Positions 34,954 through 42,600 of a stretch of DNA of 64,000 nucleotides are shown piece by piece. The stretch is from contig NZ_SESI01000002.1 of the NCBI RefSeq assembly GCF_006861655.1, positions 124,001 to 188,000 on the forward strand, read 5' to 3'. This DNA comes from Halonotius roseus (GTDB lineage: Archaea; Halobacteriota; Halobacteria; Halobacteriales; Haloferacaceae). The notes beneath the pieces were generated by a model that was given only the letters and a program-made list of their open reading frames with translations, ran no database searches and had not been told where the DNA came from. The number at the start of each line of letters is the position of its first letter. Position 1 is the first letter of the stretch. A program made the translations under genes and the position numbers.

Positions 34954-35079
34954 CTTATACAGAGCCATAGATGGGACAGATACCGACTAACAAACACACA
35001 ACCCGATAAACGTCAACGATCAGTGTTTTACCGCGTCGAACCGAGAGTTTCGATACCACCAGTCGAAATGAGGGCCACC

Positions 35080-35140
35080 CCACCAGCCGACCGCCGACAC
35101 CCGCACAGCCCCCCACCAGCCGACCGCCGACACCCGTACA
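35080..35140. repeat. 33-bp tandem repeat (two units) in the mobA leader
   Basis: The block CACCAGCCGACCGCCGACAC recurs at about 35081 and 35114, followed by CCGCACA and CCGTACA. The 33-bp period equals 11 codons. Confidence 0.75.
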
Positions 35141-35240
35141 AACCCCCGATAGCAGAGGGTTACCGATACCAGCAGGTAGCGACGTCATCTCGCACGACCG
35201 ACGATGACGACGGAATCGATCGCCAACAAGCGGGGATCCC

Positions 35241-35921
35241 ATGTCGCTGACCGACAACGAGAGCGCCGCAGAGACACTCCCCGCCGAGGAGACCGCGGCT
35301 CATGCCGACACCGGGCGAGCAGGGCTGATCCTCGCCGGCGGTCGCTCCGAGCGGTTTCCCACCATCGACAAGGCGTTGGCACCGCTTGACGGCAGGCCAC
35401 TGCTCGGACACGTCGCCGACGCGCTGGCTCCTGTGGTCGACGAACGGGTTATCAACTGCCGGCGCGACCAGCAGGCGGCGTTTGCCGAGGCGGTCGGCGA
35501 CGACCCCCGGTTTGCGATCGATCCGGTCGGCGATCGCGGCCCACTGTCCGGCCTGCGCACCGCGCTGGCGGCGACCGAGGCGACGTACGCGGCGGTGGTG
35601 CCCTGTGATATGCCATTTGTCCCCGCTGGATTCATCGAGTATCTCTTCGGCCAAGCCCGACACAACACGGGGGCGATCCCGCGTGTCGATGGGCGACAGC
35701 GGTCGCTGCCGGCGGTCGTGCACGTTCGGGCCGCCGCCGCAGCCTGCGAGGATGCCCGACGGCACGACGAGGGGCTTGCGGCGTTTGTCTCGGCACTCGA
35801 CCCGGTCGTTGTCCCCGAGCGGGCGGTGACCGCACACGTCGGATCAGCGGCGTTCGCCAACATCGATACCCACGAGGATCTCGCCGCCGTCCGCGGGGAG
35901 GGTCGTCGATTCGAGGGGTAG
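35241..35921 (+). CDS. mobA: Molybdenum cofactor guanylyltransferase MobA
   Basis: A 226-residue nucleotidyltransferase. After a 25-residue acidic N-terminal extension comes GLILAGGRSERFPTIDKAL, the GTP-binding G-x-GR-S-x-R motif of MobA, then GRPLLGHVADAL, DPVGDRGPLSGLRTAL and VVPCDMPFVP. It joins GMP to molybdopterin to form the guanine-dinucleotide cofactor used by DMSO-reductase-type enzymes such as nitrate reductase. The leader upstream is long and repeat-bearing. Together with the MoaE fusion it shows that the host makes molybdenum cofactor. Confidence 0.92.
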   Translation: MSLTDNESAAETLPAEETAAHADTGRAGLILAGGRSERFPTIDKALAPLDGRPLLGHVADALAPVVDERVINCRRDQQAAFAEAVGDDPRFAIDPVGDRGPLSGLRTALAATEATYAAVVPCDMPFVPAGFIEYLFGQARHNTGAIPRVDGRQRSLPAVVHVRAAAAACEDARRHDEGLAAFVSALDPVVVPERAVTAHVGSAAFANIDTHEDLAAVRGEGRRFEG

Positions 35922-35926
35922 CGACC

Positions 35927-36415
35927 TCAGCTGAGCCGGTCGGGAAGTTCCAGCTCCCCGAGCCAGGCGAGCAGATCCGGCGCGAATGGATAGGGCCACG
36001 CGCTGCCGAAGATGGCTTTGAACGTCGCCGCAATACTGAACACGATCGTCAGCAGGCCCGCAACACCGCCGAGAAACAGCAGGACGCCACCGATGATCAG
36101 CGAGATCGTCGCCAGCGGCTCCGGCAGCAGCGACACCGACACCGTCTGGCCGGTCTCAGTCGTCCACTCGTCAGCACCGAGGACAAACAGAATCAGCCCG
36201 ATAATAGCCAGCAGAGCCACCGAGAGATGCCAGTTCAACGCGTTGCGAGCGTTCGCCCGCGTAAACTGGTGGTTGGACAGCAGATAGACAAAGACGGCGA
36301 TCAGAATGCCGATCCCGAAAAACCCGGTAAACAGGGTGATCGGATGGATAAAGATCCCCATCACGGAGCGTTCGGCGAGCAGTTCCGGACCGGTGGCGGC
36401 GTCAGGCGAGGACAT
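35927..36415 (-). CDS. DUF4870-like membrane protein
   Basis: A 162-residue protein with a short polar N-terminus and four hydrophobic segments: ITLFTGFFGIGILIAVFVYLL, LSVALLAIIGLILFVLG, PLATISLIIGGVLLFLGGVAGLL and TIVFSIAATFKAIF. The block FTRANARNALNWHLSV matches the conserved HARNALNWQ-type motif of DUF4870 proteins. The function is unknown. Its stop is 5 bp from the mobA stop; upstream on the same strand is a membrane-anchored winged-helix gene. Confidence 0.8.
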   Translation of the reverse strand: MSSPDAATGPELLAERSVMGIFIHPITLFTGFFGIGILIAVFVYLLSNHQFTRANARNALNWHLSVALLAIIGLILFVLGADEWTTETGQTVSVSLLPEPLATISLIIGGVLLFLGGVAGLLTIVFSIAATFKAIFGSAWPYPFAPDLLAWLGELELPDRLS

Positions 36416-36436
36416 CGATGGCGTTGGCAGGGATAC

Positions 36437-37051
36437 TCACAGCACCGGTATCAAATCACTGGATCCGAACCGACGGCGCAGCCAGCGGACGACCCGCTCG
36501 GTGAGGAGGATCCCGAGGCTCACAAACAACAGATCGAAGGCGGTGTCCCAGAAGACAACGTCGCTGCTTGTCACACCGATATCGAGGCCAACGATCGTGA
36601 GGAGCGCGCCGAGAGTTAGCAACAGCAGCGTCAGCTGGAGGCCGGCAAGCGCGAGCGTCCGAATCCCGGCGGTATCACGCATCGTGAGAAACCCCCACGC
36701 CGAGAGCCGATCCAGCGGCGACTCGCTGGCCAGCTGTCGTTTGCCGGTCGGCGATAGCGGCCAGTCGGCCTCAGGGTGGTTGATGTAGTAGAGCGTGATC
36801 GACTCGGGGTAAGTCTCGGTGGCGACGACATCGATCGCCTGGAGCTCGTTGAGCCGGTTTCGGACGGTCGCCGTCGATACATCGGGTTTGATCCGAGCCT
36901 GGAGCTGGCGGATCGAAAAGAAGGGTCGATCGGCATCCAGCATCGTCTCGACGACGTGGGCTTGCGTCAGGGTGTTGTCGAGGTTGCGGTCGATCCGCTC
37001 GTCGATCCACTCGGGCAGCGACGACACAGACGAGGATTTGCCGGCATCCAT
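36437..37051 (-). CDS. Membrane-anchored winged-helix protein
   Basis: A 204-residue protein. Residues about 25-110 look like a winged helix (FFSIRQLQARIKPDVSTATVRNRLNELQAIDVV, then a wing with SITLYYINHPEADW). It is followed by a linker and two hydrophobic helices, TLALAGLQLTLLLLTLGALLTIVGL and VFWDTAFDLLFVSLGILL, and a basic tail (VVRWLRRRFG). It is thus a putative transcription factor or sensor held at the membrane. It ends 22 bp from the DUF4870 gene and lies downstream of a second winged-helix gene, so these may be one unit. Confidence 0.75.
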   Translation of the reverse strand: MDAGKSSSVSSLPEWIDERIDRNLDNTLTQAHVVETMLDADRPFFSIRQLQARIKPDVSTATVRNRLNELQAIDVVATETYPESITLYYINHPEADWPLSPTGKRQLASESPLDRLSAWGFLTMRDTAGIRTLALAGLQLTLLLLTLGALLTIVGLDIGVTSSDVVFWDTAFDLLFVSLGILLTERVVRWLRRRFGSSDLIPVL

Positions 37052-37102
37052 TATAAACCTCCCAGCGTGATCTCCGGGGCTGAAACGACCAACTGGAACC
37101 GA

Positions 37103-37495
37103 TCAATCATCGCCCACGGTCGACGCCGGGCGGTGGCCGTAGTCGCCGGCCGCCGGCTCGGCTGTCGGTTCGACGGTGAGCTCGCCGGTCAGTCCCGCCT
37201 CGGAGATCGAGACGGCGACCGATGCCGAGCGGGCGCGGTACTGCGCGCGGTGGTTGCCATCGGGGGCCAACTGTGTCTCGACGGCGACGAGCCCGGCGGT
37301 TTCGAGGCGATCCAACCGCCGGTAGATCGTGACGGTTGAGGCGTCACAGCGATCAGCGATCTCGGTCGCTGGCTTCGGGCCATCGGTCAGCGCGTCCAGA
37401 ATCGATCGAACGTAGTCGTCGGCGAGCAACGACAGGATCTCCTCGACAGCGACATCGTCGCTCGATTCCGGCGGGCATGATTGGGAGGGCGGCAT
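37103..37495 (-). CDS. Winged helix-turn-helix transcriptional regulator
   Basis: A 130-residue regulator starting MPPSQSCPPESSDD. The DNA-binding core is VEEILSLLADDYVRSILDALTDGPKPATEIADRCDASTVTIYRRLDRLETAGLV, a typical ArsR-like winged helix in haloarchaea. The C-terminal half is beta-rich and could bind a ligand. The minus-strand TATA-like GTATTTATG at 37521-37529 lies about 27 bp upstream, which favours this ATG. Downstream is the membrane-anchored winged-helix gene. The target genes are unknown. Confidence 0.82.
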   Translation of the reverse strand: MPPSQSCPPESSDDVAVEEILSLLADDYVRSILDALTDGPKPATEIADRCDASTVTIYRRLDRLETAGLVAVETQLAPDGNHRAQYRARSASVAVSISEAGLTGELTVEPTAEPAAGDYGHRPASTVGDD

Positions 37496-37659
37496 ACATC
37501 CCACCCCACGACTGAGAGGGTCATAAATACGGCCGAGAATTCGGCGTCGACAAACCGCGATTTCACCGCCGTAGATCGGCGTTTTGCGCGCGTGAAATCA
37601 CCCGACAGCGACCTAATTCGGCCGTAGCTGTCTCTGCTGGGTCATTCGCCGTTTGGTGC

Positions 37660-38574
37660 CTACGACGGGTCGTCGATATCGACACGGCCCTGGTCGAGCG
37701 CGGCCAACACGCCGCGAACGTTGAGCCGCGTTTCGGCCCACCCTTTCTCGGTGCCCCAGATCTCGGTGAGATCGGTGTTTGTGACGAAATGATCGATAAC
37801 CGCCTCGTCGTCGGCCTGGCGATCACGCTGTTGGCGGATCGCCTCGACCCACTCGATGAGGCCGCGCTTGTAGCCATCGAGCAGCCTTTCGTCGTAGCTC
37901 CGCGGCCCGAAGTGAGCGAAACAGAGGGTCTCGGGGTCGAGCGATTGGATCATCGAGACATCGTCGATACACTGCTGGACATCGAACTGCGGCGGCGGCG
38001 AGGTGACGCGGATCTCGTCGCGGGCGTCGACGTAGATGCCGGCGGCGTCGCCGGTGAAGACGAGCTCGTCGGTCTCGAAAACAAGCTGGTGGGGGGCATG
38101 CCCCGGAGCCGCATGCGCCGTCAGCGTTCGATCGCCGAGATCGATCTCGTCGCCGTCGATGAGGGCGCTGATTCGATCCTCGGGGATGGGCTGTGGCTCG
38201 GTGTAGTAGGGCCACATGTCGCCGACAGCGGCCTTCGTTCCCTCGATCAAGCGACTCGGATCGATGAGGTGGTCGACCCCGCGGTCGTGTACCAGTACCT
38301 CGGCGTCGGGGAACGCCTCGGCGAGAAAGCCCGCGCCGCCGGCATGATCGAGGTGGACGTGGGTCGGCAGAATGTAGCTGAGCGCGTCGATGCCGAGTTC
38401 GTCGAGGGCATCGAAGATGTATTCGCGGTTGGTGCCGATCCCGGTGTCGATGACTGCCGGTTCGGCGGTGTCGAGGATGTAGACCGCGCCGTAGCCGGCG
38501 ACATCGTACATCCCGGTGTCAACGTAGTAGAGATTCGATCGGTCGGCAACAGCTTCGAGATCGCCGGGAGCCAT
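37660..38574 (-). CDS. MBL-fold metallo-hydrolase
   Basis: A 304-residue beta-lactamase-fold enzyme. It starts MAPGDLEAVADRSNLYYVDTGM, with AVIDTGIGTNREYI and the metal motif LPTHVHLDHAGG. Further ligands are APGHAPHQLVF, VFTGDAAGIYVD and FAHFG. The pattern is like hydrolases of the glyoxalase II-like MBL group. I start at this Met since the longer frame runs into the divergent MNT gene. The substrate is unknown. The end of the gene is 165 bp from the winged-helix gene. Confidence 0.87.
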   Translation of the reverse strand: MAPGDLEAVADRSNLYYVDTGMYDVAGYGAVYILDTAEPAVIDTGIGTNREYIFDALDELGIDALSYILPTHVHLDHAGGAGFLAEAFPDAEVLVHDRGVDHLIDPSRLIEGTKAAVGDMWPYYTEPQPIPEDRISALIDGDEIDLGDRTLTAHAAPGHAPHQLVFETDELVFTGDAAGIYVDARDEIRVTSPPPQFDVQQCIDDVSMIQSLDPETLCFAHFGPRSYDERLLDGYKRGLIEWVEAIRQQRDRQADDEAVIDHFVTNTDLTEIWGTEKGWAETRLNVRGVLAALDQGRVDIDDPS

Positions 38575-38665
38575 ATCTGAACGGGCGGCCGGCAGGTCGT
38601 TAACGGTTCGGAATCGGTGCCGGTCGGAGTGAGTATTAAGTCGCCTGCGACCGCATCTGTGAGTG

Positions 38666-39085
38666 ATGCGAGAGATCGATGACGTAGCGAACCTGTCGAT
38701 CGACCATGATCGGCTCGTCTCGGTGCTCGCCGATGCCCCGATCACGGTCGCCGTGCTGTATGGCTCACACGCACGCGGCGAAGCGACCGGGGACAGTGAC
38801 ATCGATCTCGCGGTTGCATTCGACGACGAACTGGATTCAGCCGCACGAACACGGGCCAGACTCCGGCTTATCGAACGCCTCAGTGCCGAACTCGGAACTG
38901 ACGCGATCGATGTTGTGCCCCTTGCTCACACGGGAGCAGCCCTCCGTCGGTCAATCCATGAGGAGGGGATCGTTATCTACGGAGCAGCCGATGCCGTATC
39001 GACGGCTGAGGAGCCTGAGACGACACACGACGAACAGCTGGCTGCCTTCGACGACATACTCGCCGACATCGAACGCGTCGTTTAG
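38666..39085 (+). CDS. MNT-domain nucleotidyltransferase (MntA-like), without a HEPN partner
   Basis: A 139-residue minimal nucleotidyltransferase with the signature LYGSHARGEATGDSDIDLAV, in which GSHARG and DSDID are the nucleotide and Mg sites, and the third acidic residue in TDAIDVVPL. MNT proteins pair with HEPN toxins (HepT), and MntA inactivates HepT by adding AMP. Here no HEPN gene (RX4-6H motif) adjoins: the next gene downstream is a convergent hydrolase 13 bp away, and upstream is the divergent MBL gene. It is thus an orphan, or its partner is elsewhere. Confidence 0.85.
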   Translation: MREIDDVANLSIDHDRLVSVLADAPITVAVLYGSHARGEATGDSDIDLAVAFDDELDSAARTRARLRLIERLSAELGTDAIDVVPLAHTGAALRRSIHEEGIVIYGAADAVSTAEEPETTHDEQLAAFDDILADIERVV

Positions 39086-39098
39086 TGAGATTACCGAG

Positions 39099-39677
39099 CT
39101 ATCCAACCGACAGCTCCTCGCTGGTCGTAACCTCGCCAAACAGGAACTCACAGTGATCGACCGCATACTCGCGGTCGTCTTCCTCGATATAGCCGAGCGC
39201 GTCCTCGATAACGACCGGCTTGAAATCCCGCACGCCGGCACTGCCGGCCGTATGGAACACACAGACGTTGGCAAGGGTGCCACAGATCAACAGATCGTCG
39301 ATCCCGTGGGCGTTCAGCCAGCCCTCCAACTCGGTCTGATAGAAGGCGTCGTAGGTGTGTTTGACGACAACGTGGTCATCCTCGCCGACAGGGAGGTCGT
39401 CAACGATCTCAGCCTCCCACGAGTCCTCAACGACGTGCTCACCCCACCGATCGAACTCGTCGTAGTAGTGGGCATCATCGAACTGCTCGGGCGGGTGGAC
39501 ATCTCGGGTGTAGACGACCGGCATGTCAGCGTCGTGAACGCGGTCAACGAGGTCACCGACCGGGTCAATGGCGGCCTCGCTGCCGGGCGCGTACAGCGAG
39601 CCATCCGGGTGACAGAAGCCGTTTTGCATGTCGACAACGACGAGTGCGGTGCTGTCTGCGTCGTAATCCATACCCAT
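39099..39677 (-). CDS. Isochorismatase-like cysteine hydrolase
   Basis: A 192-residue cysteine hydrolase. The catalytic triad is Asp in LVVVDMQNGF, Lys in VVKHTYDAF and Cys in CGTLANVCVFHTA. It has MPVVYTRDVHPP between them. The pattern fits the nicotinamidase/isochorismatase superfamily; nicotinamidase (nicotinamide to nicotinate) is a reasonable candidate but the substrate is not fixed by these motifs. I start at MGMDYDADSTAL because longer frames overlap the divergent HerA-like gene. The NAD kinase gene lies 2 kb away. Confidence 0.87.
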   Translation of the reverse strand: MGMDYDADSTALVVVDMQNGFCHPDGSLYAPGSEAAIDPVGDLVDRVHDADMPVVYTRDVHPPEQFDDAHYYDEFDRWGEHVVEDSWEAEIVDDLPVGEDDHVVVKHTYDAFYQTELEGWLNAHGIDDLLICGTLANVCVFHTAGSAGVRDFKPVVIEDALGYIEEDDREYAVDHCEFLFGEVTTSEELSVG

Positions 39678-39764
39678 CGGTACTGTCGCCGGCGAATAAA
39701 AGCCAGCGACCCCGCAGCCGATGATAGGGGAAAGGAGTTTACCCCCAGGGTGGCACCCCACTGT

Positions 39765-41633
39765 ATGACGCTGGAGGATTTTAGCGACGTGACCGACGAC
39801 ACCGGCGGGAGCGAGGCACAATCTGACTCGGTGTCATCGGCTGACGGCGGGACGGCCACAGGCGCGCCCGACGGAGATGGCGACGACCGCGAGGGCGGCA
39901 CCGACGACAACCGCAACAGCTTCGAGCGCATCGCCGCCGACGTGGAGGGCGACGACACCGGCATGGGCGCGCTGTCGGTCTCCCAAGGCCTGCGTGTCGC
40001 CGAAGACGACGAGGAAACGACGCTGCGGGCGTTCATCACGACCGGCAACCGCGAGGCCGTGCGGATCGGTAAATACCTGCTCGTCCCGTATCCGGACGAC
40101 GAAACCCTGTTCTGTCGGATCACCGGGCTCGAATACGCCCAAGAGTTCAACGCCGACGACGCAACCGAGATCCACGCCCGCCGGATGATGCGGCAGTCAA
40201 CGTTCGAGGAACGCGACTACAAGTTCATGGCCGACCTCGAACCGGTCGCCGTCCTCTACGAGGAGTACGACGACGAGGGCGAGGTCGAACTCAATCGGCG
40301 GATGACCGACCGCGTCCCGAAACCGGGCGCAATTCTCAAGCAGGCGACCGACAGCGAGCAGATCAAGACCGGGCTCAACATCCCCGAAGACGGCGTTTTC
40401 CTCGGCCATCTCTCAGTCGGCGGCGAGAAAGTCGAAACCGCCGCCCAGCCGCCGACCATCGACTACCGACTGACCGACGACTACGAGTCCGGTGACCCGC
40501 TCGTCTTCCGGCATACCCTCGTCGCCGGCGGCACCGGCTCCGGCAAGACGCACGCCTCGAAAAACATCCTCCGGCAGTATCTCAGCGACGAGCGCGCGTA
40601 CCCGATGGACGATGGGCGGACGGTATCGCCGGCGGTCGTCCAGTTCGATCCCCAAGACGAGTACGCCCAGATGCACGACGACAACCCGGAGTTGGACGAC
40701 GGCTTTGCCCGCAAGCTGGAGCGAGAGAACGTCGCCTACGGCGGCGTCGACGACACGATCGCGCTCGTTCCAACCGAGGACGGGACGAGCTACCCTGGTG
40801 AGGGCCACCGCGCCGAGCAGATCCAGTTCACGGTGCCGTTTTCGATGACCAAAGCGCGGCCGTGGCTCGTCGCCGGCAGCAGCCTCAACGACAACCAGTA
40901 TTCAGGGCTTCAGACGCTTCTTAATCGGTTTTTCCGACAGTACGGCGAGTCGGGTACCTACAGCCAGTTCAAAAGCTTCCTTGACGATCCAGCCCTGAAA
41001 GAGGAGCTCGACGAATCCGGTCGTGTCCACGAGGCAACCTTTGACGCGATCAAGCGACGCGTCTTCGGGATGCCGTCGGGCATCTTCGACCAATCAGCAA
41101 AGCCGATCACCGAGCTCGACCACCAGCTTGTTCGCCCCGGCGGGCTGACGGTGGTGCCGACCTACCACCTCTCATCGAGTCGCGCAAAGGAGCTGTGTGT
41201 GCTTGCCGTCTCGGCGTACCTGATCGACAACAAGCTCTCGAATGCGCCCGACAGCGACCGGATCAAGGAGACGCCGATGGTGTTGGGGATGGACGAGGCC
41301 CACAACTTCCTCGCGGATGCCGACACCGTCCAGGCCCGGAAGGTTGTCCAGAAATTTACTGAAGCCGCCAAACAGGGCCGCAAGGAACGGCTTGGCCTCT
41401 TTCTTATCACCCAAGACCCACAGGATATCGCCGATCCGGTGTTCAAGCAGTTGAATACGAAGCTCGTGCTCAACCTCGGCGATGAGGATGCGATCAACAG
41501 CGTCAACATCCCCGCAAATCTCCAGTCGAAGGTGCCCTACATGGAGAAAGGCCAGTTTGTCGTCTACTCGCCCGACAACTCCGAGCCCGTCGAACTAATT
41601 GGGCTGCCGACCTGTCTGACCCGCCACGACTGA
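39765..41633 (+). CDS. HerA-type ATP-binding protein
   Basis: A 622-residue ATPase with an acidic, disordered N-terminal 60 residues. A beta-barrel HAS-like region (about 75-225) is followed by the ATPase: Walker A LVAGGTGSGKTHASK (about residue 250), Walker B ETPMVLGMDEAHNFLAD (about 505) and FLITQDPQDIADPVFKQLN, the sensor segment of HerA/FtsK-like hexameric translocases. HerA with NurA resects DNA ends, but no nurA gene is here, so this may be a general DNA or RNA translocase. The ATG at 39765 is chosen because translation upstream does not resemble protein. Confidence 0.88.
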   Translation: MTLEDFSDVTDDTGGSEAQSDSVSSADGGTATGAPDGDGDDREGGTDDNRNSFERIAADVEGDDTGMGALSVSQGLRVAEDDEETTLRAFITTGNREAVRIGKYLLVPYPDDETLFCRITGLEYAQEFNADDATEIHARRMMRQSTFEERDYKFMADLEPVAVLYEEYDDEGEVELNRRMTDRVPKPGAILKQATDSEQIKTGLNIPEDGVFLGHLSVGGEKVETAAQPPTIDYRLTDDYESGDPLVFRHTLVAGGTGSGKTHASKNILRQYLSDERAYPMDDGRTVSPAVVQFDPQDEYAQMHDDNPELDDGFARKLERENVAYGGVDDTIALVPTEDGTSYPGEGHRAEQIQFTVPFSMTKARPWLVAGSSLNDNQYSGLQTLLNRFFRQYGESGTYSQFKSFLDDPALKEELDESGRVHEATFDAIKRRVFGMPSGIFDQSAKPITELDHQLVRPGGLTVVPTYHLSSSRAKELCVLAVSAYLIDNKLSNAPDSDRIKETPMVLGMDEAHNFLADADTVQARKVVQKFTEAAKQGRKERLGLFLITQDPQDIADPVFKQLNTKLVLNLGDEDAINSVNIPANLQSKVPYMEKGQFVVYSPDNSEPVELIGLPTCLTRHD

Positions 41634-41705
41634 GCGACACTGGCAGGGCGGGCGGAAACAGTGGGCCGACACAGCCCTTTTGCCATCACGGCGAGAACGC
41701 GCGGT

Positions 41706-42563
41706 ATGGAAGTCGGCCTCGTCGCACAGCGGGACAACAGCCGGGCGGTCGGCGTCGCCGAATCGATCCAAACCGCCCTCGCTGACGACGGGGTGTCGAC
41801 ACGGGTCGATGCCGCCACCGCCGCCGCGCTGGACGAGCCGACAGCGACCACCGATGCGGTCGGCGACGCGGCAGCCAACAACGACGTAGATTCCTTCGAG
41901 GCCTGTGATCTGGTCGTCAGCATCGGCGGCGACGGCACCTTTCTGTTTGCCGCGAGAGCCGCCGGCGGCACGCCGATGTTGGGCGTCAACCTCGGCGAGG
42001 TCGGATTTTTGAACGCCGTCAGCCCCGAAAACGCGGTTGCCGCCGTTCGGGAGGCCGTCGACGCGATCGAGGCGGGCGACCACGAGATCAGGGAAGCCCC
42101 ACGGCTTACCGCCCGGTGTGGGGAGTTCGAAAGCGTTCCCGCGGTCAACGAGATCGTCGTCACCGGACCGCGGCGCGGCCCCGGCGGCGGCGCGACATTC
42201 CGGGTGACGATCGACGGCTCGGAGTACACCCAGAGCCACGCCGACGGGGTGATGATCGCCACCCCGACCGGGAGTACGGCCTACAACCTCAGCGAGGACG
42301 GGCCGATCGTCCACCCCTCGATCGGCGCGCTGATCGTCAACGAGATGTGTGGCGTCGACGGGATGCCGCCGCTGATTGTCGGCGGCGACTGCGAGGTGAC
42401 GGTGGCTGTCGACGACGCTGACCATGCGATCGTTGTCAGCGATGGGCGACGCCCCCACGAGATCGAGACACCCGCAGAGATTACCGTCTCACGCGCCGAA
42501 ACGCCGGTGCGACTCGTCGGGCCGGTGGCTGATTTCTTTGCGGCCCTGGATAAGCTGTCGTGA
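41706..42563 (+). CDS. nadK: NAD kinase
   Basis: A 285-residue NAD(+)/NADH kinase. It contains VSIGGDGTFLFAAR (the GGDGT catalytic motif), LGVNLGEVGFLNAV, the NE motif in VPAVNEIVV and SHADGVMIATPTGSTAYNLSEDGPIVHP. It makes NADP(H) from NAD(H) and ATP. I start at MEVGLVAQRDNSR, which matches the family start. It follows the HerA-like gene by 72 bp and converges with carB. Confidence 0.93.
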   Translation: MEVGLVAQRDNSRAVGVAESIQTALADDGVSTRVDAATAAALDEPTATTDAVGDAAANNDVDSFEACDLVVSIGGDGTFLFAARAAGGTPMLGVNLGEVGFLNAVSPENAVAAVREAVDAIEAGDHEIREAPRLTARCGEFESVPAVNEIVVTGPRRGPGGGATFRVTIDGSEYTQSHADGVMIATPTGSTAYNLSEDGPIVHPSIGALIVNEMCGVDGMPPLIVGGDCEVTVAVDDADHAIVVSDGRRPHEIETPAEITVSRAETPVRLVGPVADFFAALDKLS

Positions 42564-42600
42564 CTGGCTGATCGATAACAGGCGCGGGTCGGTTGTTAGC

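Larger units (their letters stand above)
34784..35240. other. Divergent promoter region with long mobA leader
   Basis: The 457-bp gap between the AAA gene and mobA. The right part holds the 33-bp repeat; the middle (34890-34990) is A+T-rich. TATA boxes are seen for both directions, CTTAAGCG at 34808-34815 for AAA and TATAAATAT at 34945-34953 for plus-strand transcription. A 12-codon frame starts at 34971 (MGQIPTNKHTTR), near the expected start site, and a 75-codon frame from a GTG at 35023 overlaps the mobA start by 10 nt. Neither frame is convincing as a gene. Confidence 0.5.

Noticed and set aside
35023-35250. A 75-codon frame overlapping the start of mobA.
   Set aside because: It is Pro/Arg-rich from the 33-bp repeat and starts with GTG. 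I treat it as leader sequence, mentioned in a finding and not as a gene.
38706-39764. Long upstream extension of the HerA-like frame (975 codons).
   Set aside because: It covers the MNT gene and the antisense of the hydrolase gene and shows no family similarity before the ATG at 39765.
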